Origin: Amycolatopsis sp. cg9
GTDB taxonomy: Bacteria > Actinomycetota > Actinomycetes > Mycobacteriales > Pseudonocardiaceae
Reading direction: 5' to 3'
Assembly: GCF_041346945.1 (NCBI RefSeq)
Contig: NZ_CP166850.1
Coordinates: 1,550,001 to 1,614,000 of the forward strand
DNA: 64,000 bases
Within the stretch, counting starts at the first letter, position 1; every line of letters starts with the position of its first letter. Shown piece after piece: positions 8,352 through 17,392 of this stretch. The position numbers and the translations under genes were made by a program. The notes beneath the pieces were generated by a model, which saw only the letters and a list, made by a program, of their open reading frames with translations, did not search any database and was not told the origin of the DNA.

Positions 8352-10076
8352 ATGGCCGAACTCACCCGGCGCACCGTCGCCACCGCGGGCGCCGCCGGTC
8401 TCGGGCTCCTGCTCTGCACGCCCACCGCGAACGCCCTCGACCGCGCCCTGCGGCTCACCGGCACGCGGTCGGTCAGCACCACCGGCACCACGCTCGAGCA
8501 GGTCGCGACGGCGTCGGGCACCGGCTACTCGCGGCTGTCCGCGGGCCCGGGCTGGCCCCTGGTCGTCCGGAGCGACCTCGCCGCGCCGCAGAGCGGCCGC
8601 GACGACCGCCGCCGCGCGCTCAGCGCCTTCGTGCAGTTCACCGACCTGCACATCACCGACACCGAAAGCCCCGCGCGGTTCGAGTACCTGCACCCCTTCA
8701 TCGGCTCCGCGCACCGGCCGCAGGAAGCGCTCGGCACCGTGGCCACCAGCGCGCTGGTCGAGCGCGTCAACAGCGTGCGGCAGGGCCCGTTCACCGGGCG
8801 GCCGTTCGACCTGATGGTCACCACCGGCGACAACACCGACAACCACGAGCTGATCGAGCTCGACTGGTTCCTCAAGGTCCTCAACGGCGGCACCGTCACC
8901 CCGGGCTCCGGCGACCCGAACGCCTACGAAGGCGTCCAGAGCTCGGGCAACAAGGAGTACTGGAACCCCTCGATCCCGGGCGTCGGCGACGACTACTCGG
9001 CCAAGGGCTTCCCGCAGCTGCCGGGCCTGCTCGAAGCGGCCATGAAGACGTTCACCGCGCCGGGCCTCGACGTGCCGTGGTTCTGCACCTTCGGCAACCA
9101 CGACGACAGCATCGTCGGCTCGCTGCCGGCCCGGATCCCCGGCATCGACGCCTGGTACACCGGCAAGTACAAGGTCATCGGCAAGGACGAGACCACCGCG
9201 AAGAAGCTCGCCGACGCCATCAAGAAGCCGGGTTCGAGCATCCCGGTCGCCGAGCTGTTCGGCGGTTCCGGCACCATCCGCGAGATCACGCCGGACGCGC
9301 GGCGCCGCCCGTTCAGCACCGGCGAGTTCGTCCGCGCGCACCTGGATGCGGCCAACACCGGGCCCGGCCCGGCCGGCCACGGCTTCACCAGCGCCAACGC
9401 CGACGGCAAGAACGTCTACTACACGTTCCGGATCGCCCCGGGCATCACCGGGATCAGCCTCGACACGACCACCGACGCCGGGTTCGCGGACGGCTCGATC
9501 GGGCTGGCGCAGTACTCCTGGGTGGAGTCGACGCTCAAGCGCAACAGCTCGGCGTACTACGACTTCTTCGGCCGCAAGGTCACCCACGCCGTCACCGACG
9601 AGCTGTTCATCCTGTTCAGCCACCACACCAGCGGCTCGATGGGCAACCTGCTGCCGGACTCGCGTCACCTGCTCGACCCGCGCCTGGACGGCAACGCGTT
9701 CGTCGCACTGCTCAAGCGGTTCCCGAACGTGCTGGCCTGGGTCAACGGCCACACGCACCGCAACCAGATCACGGCGCACGCCGGGAACACCCCGCAGCAG
9801 GGCTTATGGGAGATCAACACCGCGTCGCACGTCGACTTCCCGCAGCACGCCCGGATCGTCGAGGTCGCGGACAACGCCGACGGCACGTTGTCGCTGTTCA
9901 CGACGTTGATCGAGGCGGAGGCGCCGTACGCGGTGGACTACGGCGCCCGGACCCCGCAAGCGCTTGCGTCGCTGTACCGCGAACTGTCCTACAACGACAT
10001 CCACACCGACCCGGGCCGCGTCGGCGCAAGCGGGGACCACAACACCGAGCTGCTGCTGGTCAACCCGCTGTCCTGA
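8352..10076 (+). CDS. Tat-exported metallophosphoesterase (TIGR03767-like)
   Basis: A 574-residue secreted calcineurin-like phosphoesterase. The ATG at 8352 gives a twin-arginine signal (T-R-R-T-V-A-T-A-G, then a hydrophobic stretch and A-N-A cleavage near residue 28). Metal-binding motifs in order: F-T-D-L-H-I-T-D (~95), V-T-T-G-D-N-T-D-N (~155), F-G-N-H-D-D (~248), the late H-H-T-S-G (~420) and V-N-G-H-T-H-R-N (~462). It resembles a propionibacterial family of unknown substrate. A longer frame reaches 8244, but that sequence belongs to the repeat element upstream. Substrate not predictable. Confidence 0.85.
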   Translation: MAELTRRTVATAGAAGLGLLLCTPTANALDRALRLTGTRSVSTTGTTLEQVATASGTGYSRLSAGPGWPLVVRSDLAAPQSGRDDRRRALSAFVQFTDLHITDTESPARFEYLHPFIGSAHRPQEALGTVATSALVERVNSVRQGPFTGRPFDLMVTTGDNTDNHELIELDWFLKVLNGGTVTPGSGDPNAYEGVQSSGNKEYWNPSIPGVGDDYSAKGFPQLPGLLEAAMKTFTAPGLDVPWFCTFGNHDDSIVGSLPARIPGIDAWYTGKYKVIGKDETTAKKLADAIKKPGSSIPVAELFGGSGTIREITPDARRRPFSTGEFVRAHLDAANTGPGPAGHGFTSANADGKNVYYTFRIAPGITGISLDTTTDAGFADGSIGLAQYSWVESTLKRNSSAYYDFFGRKVTHAVTDELFILFSHHTSGSMGNLLPDSRHLLDPRLDGNAFVALLKRFPNVLAWVNGHTHRNQITAHAGNTPQQGLWEINTASHVDFPQHARIVEVADNADGTLSLFTTLIEAEAPYAVDYGARTPQALASLYRELSYNDIHTDPGRVGASGDHNTELLLVNPLS

Positions 10077-10129
10077 CGTTACGTCGGAGGTAATCGCCCC
10101 GCGGCGGGCTTTCGGGCAAGCTGCGGGGC

Positions 10130-10531
10130 ATGACCGATCCCGAGGGCACGCAGCTCTTCCACCGCTCCATGCCGTTCTCCGAGCGCCTCGGCGTCGAGGT
10201 GCTGGAACACGGGCGCGCGCTCGTCCGCAGCCGGCTGAAGTGGGACGAGAGCCTCTGCACGCTCGGTGGCGCGCTGCACGGGGGTGCGCTCATGGCGCTG
10301 GCCGACTCGACCGGGGCCGTGTGCGCGTTCCTCAACCTGCCTGAAGGCGGGCAGGGCACGACCACCGTCGAGTCGAAGACGAACTTCCTGCGCGCGGTGC
10401 GTTCGGGCTACGCCGTTGCGTCGTCCAGACCACTGCACGCCGGGCGCAAGTTCGTCGTGGTGGAGACGGAGATCCACGACGACGAGGGCAAGTTGGTCGC
10501 GAAAGTGACACAGACGCAGGCCGTCCTGTAG
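10130..10531 (+). CDS. PaaI-type hotdog thioesterase
   Basis: A 133-residue single hotdog-fold protein. The central segment G-G-A-L-H-G-G-A-L-M-A-L-A-D (residues ~45-58) carries the H-G-G and conserved Asp of the PaaI/YdiI acyl-CoA thioesterases, and V-E-S-K-T-N-F-L-R-A near 82 is also typical. It probably hydrolyses an aryl- or acyl-CoA in the cytoplasm. It stands alone between the phosphoesterase and the C39-like peptidase. Confidence 0.85.
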   Translation: MTDPEGTQLFHRSMPFSERLGVEVLEHGRALVRSRLKWDESLCTLGGALHGGALMALADSTGAVCAFLNLPEGGQGTTTVESKTNFLRAVRSGYAVASSRPLHAGRKFVVVETEIHDDEGKLVAKVTQTQAVL

Positions 10532-10538
10532 GTACCTG

Positions 10539-10567
10539 TTTACATACCTCGCCGGACCGGCGAAAAT
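10539..10567 (+). promoter_or_regulatory. Candidate promoter of the C39-like peptidase gene
   Basis: TTTACA (10539-10544) and GAAAAT (10562-10567) are 17 bp apart. The spacer contains the perfect odd palindrome CGCCGG-A-CCGGCG (10550-10562), a possible operator or the end hairpin of the thioesterase transcript. The gene starts at 10603, 35 bp downstream. Confidence 0.4.
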
Positions 10568-10602
10568 CCTCGCCTACTGGGTGGGTCGAGCGAGGAGCCG
10601 CG

Positions 10603-11856
10603 ATGCGGGTACGCAGTCTGTTCACATTGTTGTCGGTTGTCGTGCTGACAGCCGTAACCGTTCAGGTCGCCGAAGCGGGGCCGCGCGACGACGAAGCCGT
10701 CGACTACCACGAGTGGACCGGCGGCCGCTTCCACGAAGGCGACTTCGCCGGGCTCGCGCTGACCCGGGACGGCCTGCGCATCACCCGCCCGATCGGCACC
10801 GTGCAGCACACCGAGCCGGAGCTCGGCACGACGCGGACGTACGAGTACAGCCAGTGGACGTCGCCCTCGTACCGGCAGGGCTTCGGCGCGACGCAGCTGG
10901 TCGCGTCCTGGAACGCAAAGACGCCGGCCAAGACGTGGCTGCAGGTCGAGGCGCAGGGCCGGACGTCGGCGGGCGCCGAAACCGGGTGGTACGTGATGGG
11001 CCGCTGGGCCAGCGGGGACGCCGATGTCCTCCGCACCAGCGTCGACGGCCAGGACGACGCGAACGCGCTGGTGGACGTCGACACGCTGGTCACGAAGGCC
11101 GGGGTGACGCTGAAGTCGTACAAGCTGCGGATCAGCCTCTACCGCGAAGCCGGCTCGGGCGCGACGCCGTCGGTGTCGCTGCTGGGCGCGATGACGTCCG
11201 CGGTGCCGGACCGCTTCGAGGTGCAGCCGACGAAGCCGGGCCGCGCCACCGGGATCGAACTGAAGGTGCCCACCTACGCGCAGAACCTCCACAAGGGACA
11301 GTTCCCGCAGTACGGCGGGGGCGGCGAGGCGTGGTGCAGCCCGACGTCGACCGAGATGGTGGCCGAGTACTGGGGCAAGAAGCCGTCCGCCGAGGAGATG
11401 TCGTGGATCCCGGCCGACTACGTCGACCCGCAGGTGGCGTTCGCGGCGCGCTACACCTACGACCACGCCTACGACGGCACCGGGAACTGGCCGTTCAACA
11501 CCGCCTACGCGGCGTCGCGCGGGTTGAAGGGCCACATCACGCGGCTGCACTCGCTGAACGAGCTGGAGGGCTACATCGCCCGCGGCATCCCGGTGATCAC
11601 GTCGCAGTCGTTCCTCGCTTCGGAGCTGGACGGCGCCGGCTACGGGACGGCGGGCCACATCATGGTCGTCGTCGGGTTCACGAAGGACGGCGACGTGATC
11701 GCCAACGACCCGGCGGCCAGCAGCAACGACCGCGTCCGGAACGTCTACAAGCGCGACCAGTTCGAGAAGATCTGGCAGCGGACCAAGCGCTACCGCGCGG
11801 ACGGCACGGTGGCGGGCGGCCCCGGCGGCATCGCGTACATCATCACCCCCGCCTGA
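10603..11856 (+). CDS. Secreted C39-like cysteine peptidase
   Basis: A 417-residue exported protein with a signal peptide (basic R-V-R, then hydrophobic residues 5-22, A-E-A-G near 25-28). The N-terminal ~200 residues form a beta-rich region of unknown function. The C-terminal part matches the C39-like/papain-like fold: catalytic Cys in G-E-A-W-C-S-P-T-S (~246), His in A-G-H-I-M-V-V-V-G-F (~352) and the partner Asn/Asp in I-A-N-D-P-A-A (~367). Related actinomycete proteins are secreted and poorly characterised. The spacing suits an active enzyme, but the substrate is unknown. The unit ends at a perfect 19-bp hairpin. Confidence 0.85.
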   Translation: MRVRSLFTLLSVVVLTAVTVQVAEAGPRDDEAVDYHEWTGGRFHEGDFAGLALTRDGLRITRPIGTVQHTEPELGTTRTYEYSQWTSPSYRQGFGATQLVASWNAKTPAKTWLQVEAQGRTSAGAETGWYVMGRWASGDADVLRTSVDGQDDANALVDVDTLVTKAGVTLKSYKLRISLYREAGSGATPSVSLLGAMTSAVPDRFEVQPTKPGRATGIELKVPTYAQNLHKGQFPQYGGGGEAWCSPTSTEMVAEYWGKKPSAEEMSWIPADYVDPQVAFAARYTYDHAYDGTGNWPFNTAYAASRGLKGHITRLHSLNELEGYIARGIPVITSQSFLASELDGAGYGTAGHIMVVVGFTKDGDVIANDPAASSNDRVRNVYKRDQFEKIWQRTKRYRADGTVAGGPGGIAYIITPA

Positions 11857-11863
11857 TGTTCGC

Positions 11864-11906
11864 GAAGGCCACCTTCAGGAACCCTACGTTCCTGAAGGTG
11901 GCCTTC
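11864..11906. terminator. Perfect 19-bp palindrome between convergent genes
   Basis: Arms 11864-11882 and 11888-11906 pair perfectly around a 5-nt loop. It separates the convergent stops at 11856 and 11913 and can end both transcripts. It shares the GAAGGCCACC outer arm with the hairpin at 4034-4084. Confidence 0.82.
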
Positions 11907-11912
11907 ACGGCT

Positions 11913-12374
11913 TCACCAGGTCTTGCCGGCCTGCTCCCGGATCGCGCGGTTGATCCGGTTGAAGAAGCCGGTGAGCGCGATGTTCAGGACGATCGCCGAC
12001 AGCTGCTTGTCGTCGAAGTGCACGGCGGCGGCCGCCCAGATCTCGTCGGTGACGCCGGGCCGGCCGTCCTGGATCCGCGTCGCGGCTTCGGTCAGCGCGA
12101 GCACCGCCCGCTCCGGCTCGGTGAAGAACGGCGTCTCGCGCCAGGTGACGACGTTGTGCAGCCGTTCGTCGGTTTCCCCCTGCCGCTTCGCCGACGCGAC
12201 ACCCGCGAAGACGCACGGGCTGCAGCCGTTGATCTGACTGGCCCGCAGGTGGACCAGTTCGAGCAGCAGCGGGTCGACCCCGGCGCCGTGCACCGCCTTG
12301 AACAGCTGCTGGACCGCGCCGACCACCTCGGGGCTGCTCTCGCTCGTCAGCCGTGCTTCCATCGTTTCCTCCAT
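11913..12374 (-). CDS. Carboxymuconolactone decarboxylase/AhpD-like protein
   Basis: A 153-residue AhpD-like helical protein. The segment L-R-A-S-Q-I-N-G-C-S-P-C-V-F (residues ~50-63) carries the redox-active C-x-x-C of alkylhydroperoxidase-type members, followed by E-T-D-E-R-L. It is divergent from an ECF41-type sigma factor 65 bp away. That family is known for genetic linkage to carboxymuconolactone decarboxylases, oxidoreductases and epimerases, so this gene is the probable sigma target. A peroxide- or quinone-related function is plausible but not shown. Two methionines near the start (residues 1 and 5) leave the start slightly uncertain. Confidence 0.87.
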   Translation of the reverse strand: MEETMEARLTSESSPEVVGAVQQLFKAVHGAGVDPLLLELVHLRASQINGCSPCVFAGVASAKRQGETDERLHNVVTWRETPFFTEPERAVLALTEAATRIQDGRPGVTDEIWAAAAVHFDDKQLSAIVLNIALTGFFNRINRAIREQAGKTW

Positions 12375-12439
12375 CGGTTACCTGTGCCCCTCCGGGCTCG
12401 TCACCACCACGACGGAGCCGGACCGAGGAAGGTAACGAC

Positions 12440-13279
12440 ATGCCCGACACGCTGGCCGAAGCGTTCGAAGCCCGGCGCGAGCGCCTGCTCGCGGTGGCGC
12501 ACCGCCTGCTCGGGTCGCACGCCGACGCCGAGGACGCGGTCCAGGAGGCCTGGCTGCGCCTGTCCCGCCAGGACGCGGCGGCCATCGAAAACCTCGACGG
12601 CTGGCTGACCACGGTGGTCGGCCGGATCAGCCTGGACGTCCTGCGCTCGCGCAAGTCCCGCCCCGAGTCCCCGTACGACGAGATCGTGGTGGCGATCGAC
12701 GACGGCACCGAGGACGTCGCCCGCGCCGACTCGGTGGGCTTGGCGCTGCTGGTGGTCCTCGAGTCGCTGGGGCCCGCCGAGCGGCTGGCGTTCGTGCTGC
12801 ACGACCTGTTCGCGGTGCCGTTCGAGGAGCTCGGCCGCATCCTGGGCAAGTCCGCGGGAGCGACGAAGATGCTGGCCAGCCGCGCCCGCCGCAAGGTGCG
12901 GGCCGCGGACCGGCCGCCGGCGGCGGGAGGTTCCTCGCAGCGCGAAGTGGTCCAGGCGTTCCTGCGCGCGGCCCACGACGGCGACTTCGAGAGCTTGCTG
13001 CGGGTCCTCGACCCGGACGTCCAGCTGACGGTGGACACCCCGGGCGGCGTGGTGGTGGTACTGGGCGCGACGAAGGTGGCGGCGGGCGCCCAGTTCGGCG
13101 CGGCGTCCGACGGGAGCGCGGTGCTGGTCGGCGGGCTGCCGGGCGTGGTGGCGTGGCGCGGGGACGGATCGCCGTTGTCGGTGGTGGCGTTCGTGGTCGC
13201 GGACGGCCGGGTCACCGGCATCGCCGCGGTGGCCGACCCGGCGCGGCTGGCGTCGATGACGCTGCCGGAGCCGTCATGA
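12440..13279 (+). CDS. ECF41-type (SigJ-like) sigma factor with SnoaL-like tail
   Basis: A 279-residue extracytoplasmic-function sigma factor. Region 2 (A-H-R-L-L-G-S-H-A-D-A-E-D-A-V-Q-E-A-W) lies at residues 20-40, region 4 (F-E-E-L-G-R-I-L-G-K-S-A-G-A-T-K) at ~130-150, and a SnoaL-like domain begins near residue 172. In ECF41 this fused domain replaces an anti-sigma factor and modulates activity. The D-P-A-R-L near the end may correspond to the conserved N-P-D-K-V motif. Start ATG 12440 after GGAAGG. It is divergent from the AhpD-like gene. No exact TGTCACA/CGTC promoter of that family was found in the short gap. Confidence 0.9.
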   Translation: MPDTLAEAFEARRERLLAVAHRLLGSHADAEDAVQEAWLRLSRQDAAAIENLDGWLTTVVGRISLDVLRSRKSRPESPYDEIVVAIDDGTEDVARADSVGLALLVVLESLGPAERLAFVLHDLFAVPFEELGRILGKSAGATKMLASRARRKVRAADRPPAAGGSSQREVVQAFLRAAHDGDFESLLRVLDPDVQLTVDTPGGVVVVLGATKVAAGAQFGAASDGSAVLVGGLPGVVAWRGDGSPLSVVAFVVADGRVTGIAAVADPARLASMTLPEPS

Positions 13280-13416
13280 CATCCACCACCGCAGTTGCGG
13301 AGGGCGCAACTTGTTGCGTGATCGCCACCGAACCTCACTCATGCGGATGTCGCCATCTCCGCGTGATCCGTGATTAGCTGCGGGCAGGACCAGCAGGAGC
13401 CGGAAGGTGGATTCGC

Positions 13417-14514
13417 ATGCCGTACGAGGTGCAGGGGGTCGTTTCGCGGGCGAAGGGCGAACTCGTCTCGCTCGAAACCGTCGTCGTGCCCGATCCCGGG
13501 CCCGGCGAGGCCGTCGTGAACGTGCAGGCCTGCGGGGTCTGCCACACCGACCTGCACTACCGCGAAGGCGGGATCAACGACGACTTCCCGTTCCTGCTCG
13601 GCCACGAAGCCGCCGGTGTCGTGGAAGCCGTCGGGGACGGCGTCACCGATCTCGAGCCCGGTGACTACGTCATCCTCAACTGGCGCGCGGTCTGCGGCAC
13701 CTGCCGGGCCTGCAAGCGCGGCAAGCCGTGGTACTGCTTCGCCACCTTCAACGCCGCCCAGCCGATGACGCTGGCCGACGGCACCAAGCTGTCGCCCGCG
13801 CTCGGCGTCGGCGCCTTCCTCGAGAAGACGCTCGTCCACAGCGGACAGTGCACCAAGGTCGACCGCGAAGCCGAACCCGCCGTCGCCGGGCTGCTCGGCT
13901 GCGGGGTCATGGCCGGGCTCGGCGCCGCCATCAACACCGGCGCCGTCACGCGCGGGGACTCGGTCGCCGTGATCGGCTGCGGCGGCGTCGGGGACGCCGC
14001 CATCGCGGGCGCGAAGCTGGCCGGCGCCACGACGATCGTCGCGATCGACATGGACGACCGGAAGCTGGACTGGGCCAAGGACTTCGGCGCCACCCACACG
14101 GTGAACAGCCGGGGCCTTTCCGAAGCGCAGGTCGTCGAAGCCATGCAGGACGCGACGAACTCCTTCGGCCCGGACGTCGTCATCGACGCGGTCGGCCGCC
14201 CCGAAACCTGGCGCCAGGCGTTCTACGGGCGCGACCTCGCCGGCACCGTCGTGCTGGTCGGCGTGCCGACGCCGGACATGCGGCTGAACGACCTGCCGCT
14301 GATCGACTTCTTCTCGCGCGGCGGCTCGCTGAAGTCGTCCTGGTACGGCGACTGCCTGCCCAGCCGCGACTTCCCGATGCTCGTCGACCTCTACCTGCAG
14401 GGCCGGCTGCCGCTGGACAAGTTCGTCACCGAACGGATCGGCGTCGACGGCGTCGAGCAGTCCTTCGAGCGGATGCACCGCGGCGAGGTCCTGCGCAGCG
14501 TGGTGACGTTCTGA
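13417..14514 (+). CDS. mscR: S-(hydroxymethyl)mycothiol dehydrogenase
   Basis: A 365-residue zinc-dependent medium-chain dehydrogenase (class III-like) that oxidises the mycothiol-formaldehyde adduct with NAD, and often also reduces S-nitrosomycothiol. Catalytic zinc ligands: C-G-V-C-H-T-D (~41) and G-H-E-A-A-G (~66). Structural zinc Cys cluster: [15 protein letters not shown] (~92-106). Rossmann motif G-C-G-G-V-G-D near 190. The W-Y-C-F-A-T-F-N-A signature is typical of the mycothiol enzyme. It overlaps the next gene. Its presence supports an actinobacterial, mycothiol-producing host. Confidence 0.92.
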   Translation: MPYEVQGVVSRAKGELVSLETVVVPDPGPGEAVVNVQACGVCHTDLHYREGGINDDFPFLLGHEAAGVVEAVGDGVTDLEPGDYVILNWRAVCGTCRACKRGKPWYCFATFNAAQPMTLADGTKLSPALGVGAFLEKTLVHSGQCTKVDREAEPAVAGLLGCGVMAGLGAAINTGAVTRGDSVAVIGCGGVGDAAIAGAKLAGATTIVAIDMDDRKLDWAKDFGATHTVNSRGLSEAQVVEAMQDATNSFGPDVVIDAVGRPETWRQAFYGRDLAGTVVLVGVPTPDMRLNDLPLIDFFSRGGSLKSSWYGDCLPSRDFPMLVDLYLQGRLPLDKFVTERIGVDGVEQSFERMHRGEVLRSVVTF

Positions 14515-15134
14515 CCCTCTTCACCGACGACGAGTACCCGGCCGAGCCCTACCCCGGGTCGCGGCCGGGCTACTCGTTCGTGCACTTCGACGGGGTCGGG
14601 CACCCGCTCGACACCGCACCCGACGGCTGGCGGGACCGGCTGGCCGTGCTGGCGTACGGCTCGAACGCGAACCCGTCGAAGATCAGCTGGCTGCGCGCGC
14701 GGCTCGGGCTCGAAGGCCCGGTCGTGGTGGCGCACGCGCGCTGCGCCGGGCTCGCCGCGGTGTGGGCCGCCGGGTTCCGCGTGGTCGACGACCAGCGGCC
14801 GGCCACCATCACCGCGCTGGACGGCGTCGAGGAGCACGCCGTCTGGTTCGTGACGCCGGACCAGCTGGCGGTGCTCGACCGCTGCGAGGGCCGCGGCACC
14901 CGCTACCACCTGGCCCGGCTGACCGAACCCGACGTCACCCTCGAAGACGGCACCCGGCTGACCGAGGTGCACACCTACGTCGGCGCCGCGCCGATCCGCT
15001 ACCCCCTGCTGGTGGACGGCGAGCCGGTGCGCACCACCGACGTCCCGCAGGCCGAAGCGGCGGCGCTCGAAGGCGTCGCCGCGGACGGCCACGGCGTGCC
15101 GTGCGAAGTGCTCAGACCAGTTTCCCCGGGTTGA
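14511..15134 (+). CDS. Gamma-glutamylcyclotransferase-like protein, possible CTG start
   Basis: About 207 residues. The motif L-A-Y-G-S-N-A-N-P (~45-53) marks the GGCT/butirosin-type cyclotransferase fold. The reading frame has no ATG, GTG or TTG near the end of the upstream gene. The best start is CTG at 14511, overlapping the dehydrogenase stop as CTGA, analogous to ATGA couplings elsewhere here. A later GTG at 14580 would give a shorter protein still containing Y-G-S-N. In many actinobacteria a metallo-beta-lactamase gene follows this dehydrogenase; here this protein takes that place. It overlaps the convergent oxidase by 23 bp. Function in this context unknown. Confidence 0.75.
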   Translation: MTLFTDDEYPAEPYPGSRPGYSFVHFDGVGHPLDTAPDGWRDRLAVLAYGSNANPSKISWLRARLGLEGPVVVAHARCAGLAAVWAAGFRVVDDQRPATITALDGVEEHAVWFVTPDQLAVLDRCEGRGTRYHLARLTEPDVTLEDGTRLTEVHTYVGAAPIRYPLLVDGEPVRTTDVPQAEAAALEGVAADGHGVPCEVLRPVSPG

Positions 15135-16731
15135 GGATCCCGGTCGGGTCCACCGCGGACTTCGCCGCCCGCAGCACTTCCACGCCCAGCGAGCCGATTT
15201 CCGCGCTCAGGTAGGGCGCGTGGTCGACGCCGACCGCGTGGTGGTGGGAGATCGTGCCGAGCCCGGTGATCGCCTCGCACGCCGCCGCCTTCGCGCGCTG
15301 CCACTGGCCGACCGGGTCGGCTTCGTCGCGGGCCGTCAGCACCGTGAAGTACAGCGACGCGCCGGTTTCGTACGCGTGCGAAATGTGGCACATCACGATC
15401 GCCGGGCCGAGCGACGCCGTCAGCGCGGCGCGGACGTCGTCGCGCAGTTCGTCCACATTGGACCAGTAGGCCGCGGTTTCCAGCGTCTCGACGCAGATCC
15501 CCCGGTCCAGCAGCGCGTCGCGCTGGCGGGGTCCGGCGAACCGGCCGTGACGCCAGGACTCGCCGAGCGCCTTGCCGACGCGCACCGCGCCCAGCGCCTT
15601 CAGCCGGCGCGTGGTCTCGCGGCGGCGCACCGCGACGTCGTGCGCGGTGCCTTCCCAGCCGACGATGAGGAAGCATGGCCGCCGCACCCCGCGCGCGGCG
15701 AGGTAGCGGCGCAGCGCCCCCGTCTTGAGACCCGCGTTCAGCGCCAGCGAAACCTCGGTTTCGTCCACATCGGACAGCCGGGTGACGTCGGCGAGCGCGT
15801 GGTGCTGCGCGAGGTCGCGGACCGCCTCGCGGCCGGCTCCCCAGCCGGGCAGCGCGTACCCCTCGTACCGGCGGACCGCCGGTGCCGGCCGCACCCGCAG
15901 CGCGACCTCGGTGATCACGCCGAGCGCCCCTTCGCTGCCGATCGCGAGCTGGCGCAGGTCCGGCCCGGCGGCAGACGCGGGCGCCACGCCGAGCTTCCAC
16001 TCGCCGCGCGGGGTCGCCAGCCGCACGCCGGTGACCATGTCCTCGAACCGCCCGTAGCCCGACGAGGCCTGGCCGGCCGAGCGCGTCGCCGCGAAGCCGC
16101 CGATCGTGGCCCGCTCCCACGACTGCGGGATGTGCCCGAGCGTCAGGCCGTGCTCGCCGAGGAGGCGCTCGGCTTCGGGCCCGCGGACGCCGGCCTGCAG
16201 CACGGCGATGCGCGACTCGGCGTCGACCGACACCAGCGCGTCGAGCCGGACGAGGTCGAGCGCGATCACCGACGCCTTGTCGCCGCGCAGCGCCGCGACG
16301 CCGCCGACCACCGACGTGCCGCCGCCGAACGGGACGACGCCGATGTCGTGCCGGACGCACGCGTCGAGCACCGACTGGACCTCGTCGGCGTCGGCGGGGA
16401 GCACGACCGCGTCGGGCACCGGGAACGCCACCGCTGCCGACCGGCGCCGCAGCAGGTCGAGGTAGGACAGCCCGGTCGCCCTCGCCAGCCGCGCCGCGTC
16501 GTCCACCAGCACGTTCTCCGCGCCGACCACTTCCGACAACGCGTCGGCTGCAGATTCGTCCAGTTTCCGTGACGGTATTTCCACCGGCAATTCGCTCGCC
16601 GGGGCAGCACCGGGGGCCACTTGGCCGATACGCTGTTCAAGCCACTTGGCCGCTCGCGCGGGCAGCTGGGCGGCATCGGCGGCTTCCGCGGTCCAGGACC
16701 GGCGGAGACGGTGGTCAATGAGCGCGTTCAC
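15112..16731 (-). CDS. FAD-linked oxidase, alkyldihydroxyacetonephosphate synthase type
   Basis: A 539-residue VAO/PCMH-fold flavoprotein. FAD-binding motifs P-F-G-G-G-T-S-V-V-G-G (~137) and A-T-I-G-G-F-A-A-T-R-S-A-G-Q (~205) are clear. The C-terminal H-H-H (in G-T-I-S-H-H-H-A-V-G, ~500) and the preceding Y-F-T-V-L correspond to the His triplet and Tyr region of eukaryotic ether-lipid AGPS. It is divergent from a TetR gene and a GlpD-type glycerol-3-phosphate dehydrogenase, a neighbourhood pointing to dihydroxyacetone-phosphate/glycerol-3-phosphate and perhaps ether-lipid chemistry. Whether this enzyme makes ether bonds or oxidises a hydroxy acid (D-lactate-like) is undecided. Confidence 0.82.
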   Translation of the reverse strand: MNALIDHRLRRSWTAEAADAAQLPARAAKWLEQRIGQVAPGAAPASELPVEIPSRKLDESAADALSEVVGAENVLVDDAARLARATGLSYLDLLRRRSAAVAFPVPDAVVLPADADEVQSVLDACVRHDIGVVPFGGGTSVVGGVAALRGDKASVIALDLVRLDALVSVDAESRIAVLQAGVRGPEAERLLGEHGLTLGHIPQSWERATIGGFAATRSAGQASSGYGRFEDMVTGVRLATPRGEWKLGVAPASAAGPDLRQLAIGSEGALGVITEVALRVRPAPAVRRYEGYALPGWGAGREAVRDLAQHHALADVTRLSDVDETEVSLALNAGLKTGALRRYLAARGVRRPCFLIVGWEGTAHDVAVRRRETTRRLKALGAVRVGKALGESWRHGRFAGPRQRDALLDRGICVETLETAAYWSNVDELRDDVRAALTASLGPAIVMCHISHAYETGASLYFTVLTARDEADPVGQWQRAKAAACEAITGLGTISHHHAVGVDHAPYLSAEIGSLGVEVLRAAKSAVDPTGILNPGKLV

Positions 16732-16738
16732 GACTACA

Positions 16739-16767
16739 GTGTGACATATGGACGTGAAACGTCACAC
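16739..16767. promoter_or_regulatory. Inverted repeat over the TetR start codon
   Basis: GTGTGAC (16739-16745) and GTCACAC (16761-16767) are perfect inverted repeats 15 bp apart; inside lies GACGT-GAA-ACGTC (16751-16763). They cover the ATG of the TetR gene (16748), and only 16 bp separate it from the divergent oxidase start (16731). Binding here would block both genes. Confidence 0.6.
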
Positions 16768-17392
16768 CACGCAGACGGCGGGACCCTCCGCGCTCGCGGA
16801 CACCCGCAGCCGTCAGACGGCGACCAGAGTGGCCGATGACGTGCTGCTCGACGCCGCGCGCTCGTGCGTGCTGGCCGTCGGTGTGCGCCGCACCACACTC
16901 GCCGAAATCGCCCGCACCGCCCGCGTCAGCCGCATGACGGTCTACCGCCGCTTCCCCGACGTCCGCAGCGTGCTCGCGGCGCTGATGACCCGCGAGTTCA
17001 GCGGGCTGCTGCGCACGGCGAGCGAGCGCGGCGCCGACGCCGCGGACAGCCGCGAGCGGCTCGTGCTCATCGCTTCGGCCGGCGTCCGCGCGCTGTCGGC
17101 CGACCCGCTGTTCCGCACGCTCCTCGACGTCGACCCCGAGCTCGTGCTGCCGTACATCGTCGAGCGGCTGGGCGCGACCCAGAAGTTCGCCGAGCAGGCG
17201 ATGCACCAGCTCCTGGCGGCCGGCCACCAGGACGGCTCGATCCGGCGCGCCCCGGTCGCGGCCCAGTCCCGGGCGGTGCTGCTGGTGGTCCAGTCGTTCG
17301 CGTTCTCGCTGCGGCCCGCGACCGCGGACGTCGACGAAGCGGCGCTGCTGGCGGAATTCACGCACGTGCTCGACGCGGCTTTGAAGCCGTGA
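16748..17392 (+). CDS. TetR/AcrR family regulator of the AGPS-like/GlpD unit
   Basis: A 214-residue regulator. The helix-turn-helix lies at residues ~48-70 (L-A-E-I-A-R-T-A-R-V-S-R-M-T-V-Y-R-R-F-P), after an N-terminal extension of about 30 polar residues. The C-terminal ligand domain is unremarkable. It overlaps the glycerol-3-phosphate dehydrogenase start by four bases (GTGA), so the two are co-transcribed. An inverted repeat covers its own start codon, which fits autorepression and shared control of the divergent oxidase. Confidence 0.87.
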   Translation: MDVKRHTTQTAGPSALADTRSRQTATRVADDVLLDAARSCVLAVGVRRTTLAEIARTARVSRMTVYRRFPDVRSVLAALMTREFSGLLRTASERGADAADSRERLVLIASAGVRALSADPLFRTLLDVDPELVLPYIVERLGATQKFAEQAMHQLLAAGHQDGSIRRAPVAAQSRAVLLVVQSFAFSLRPATADVDEAALLAEFTHVLDAALKP

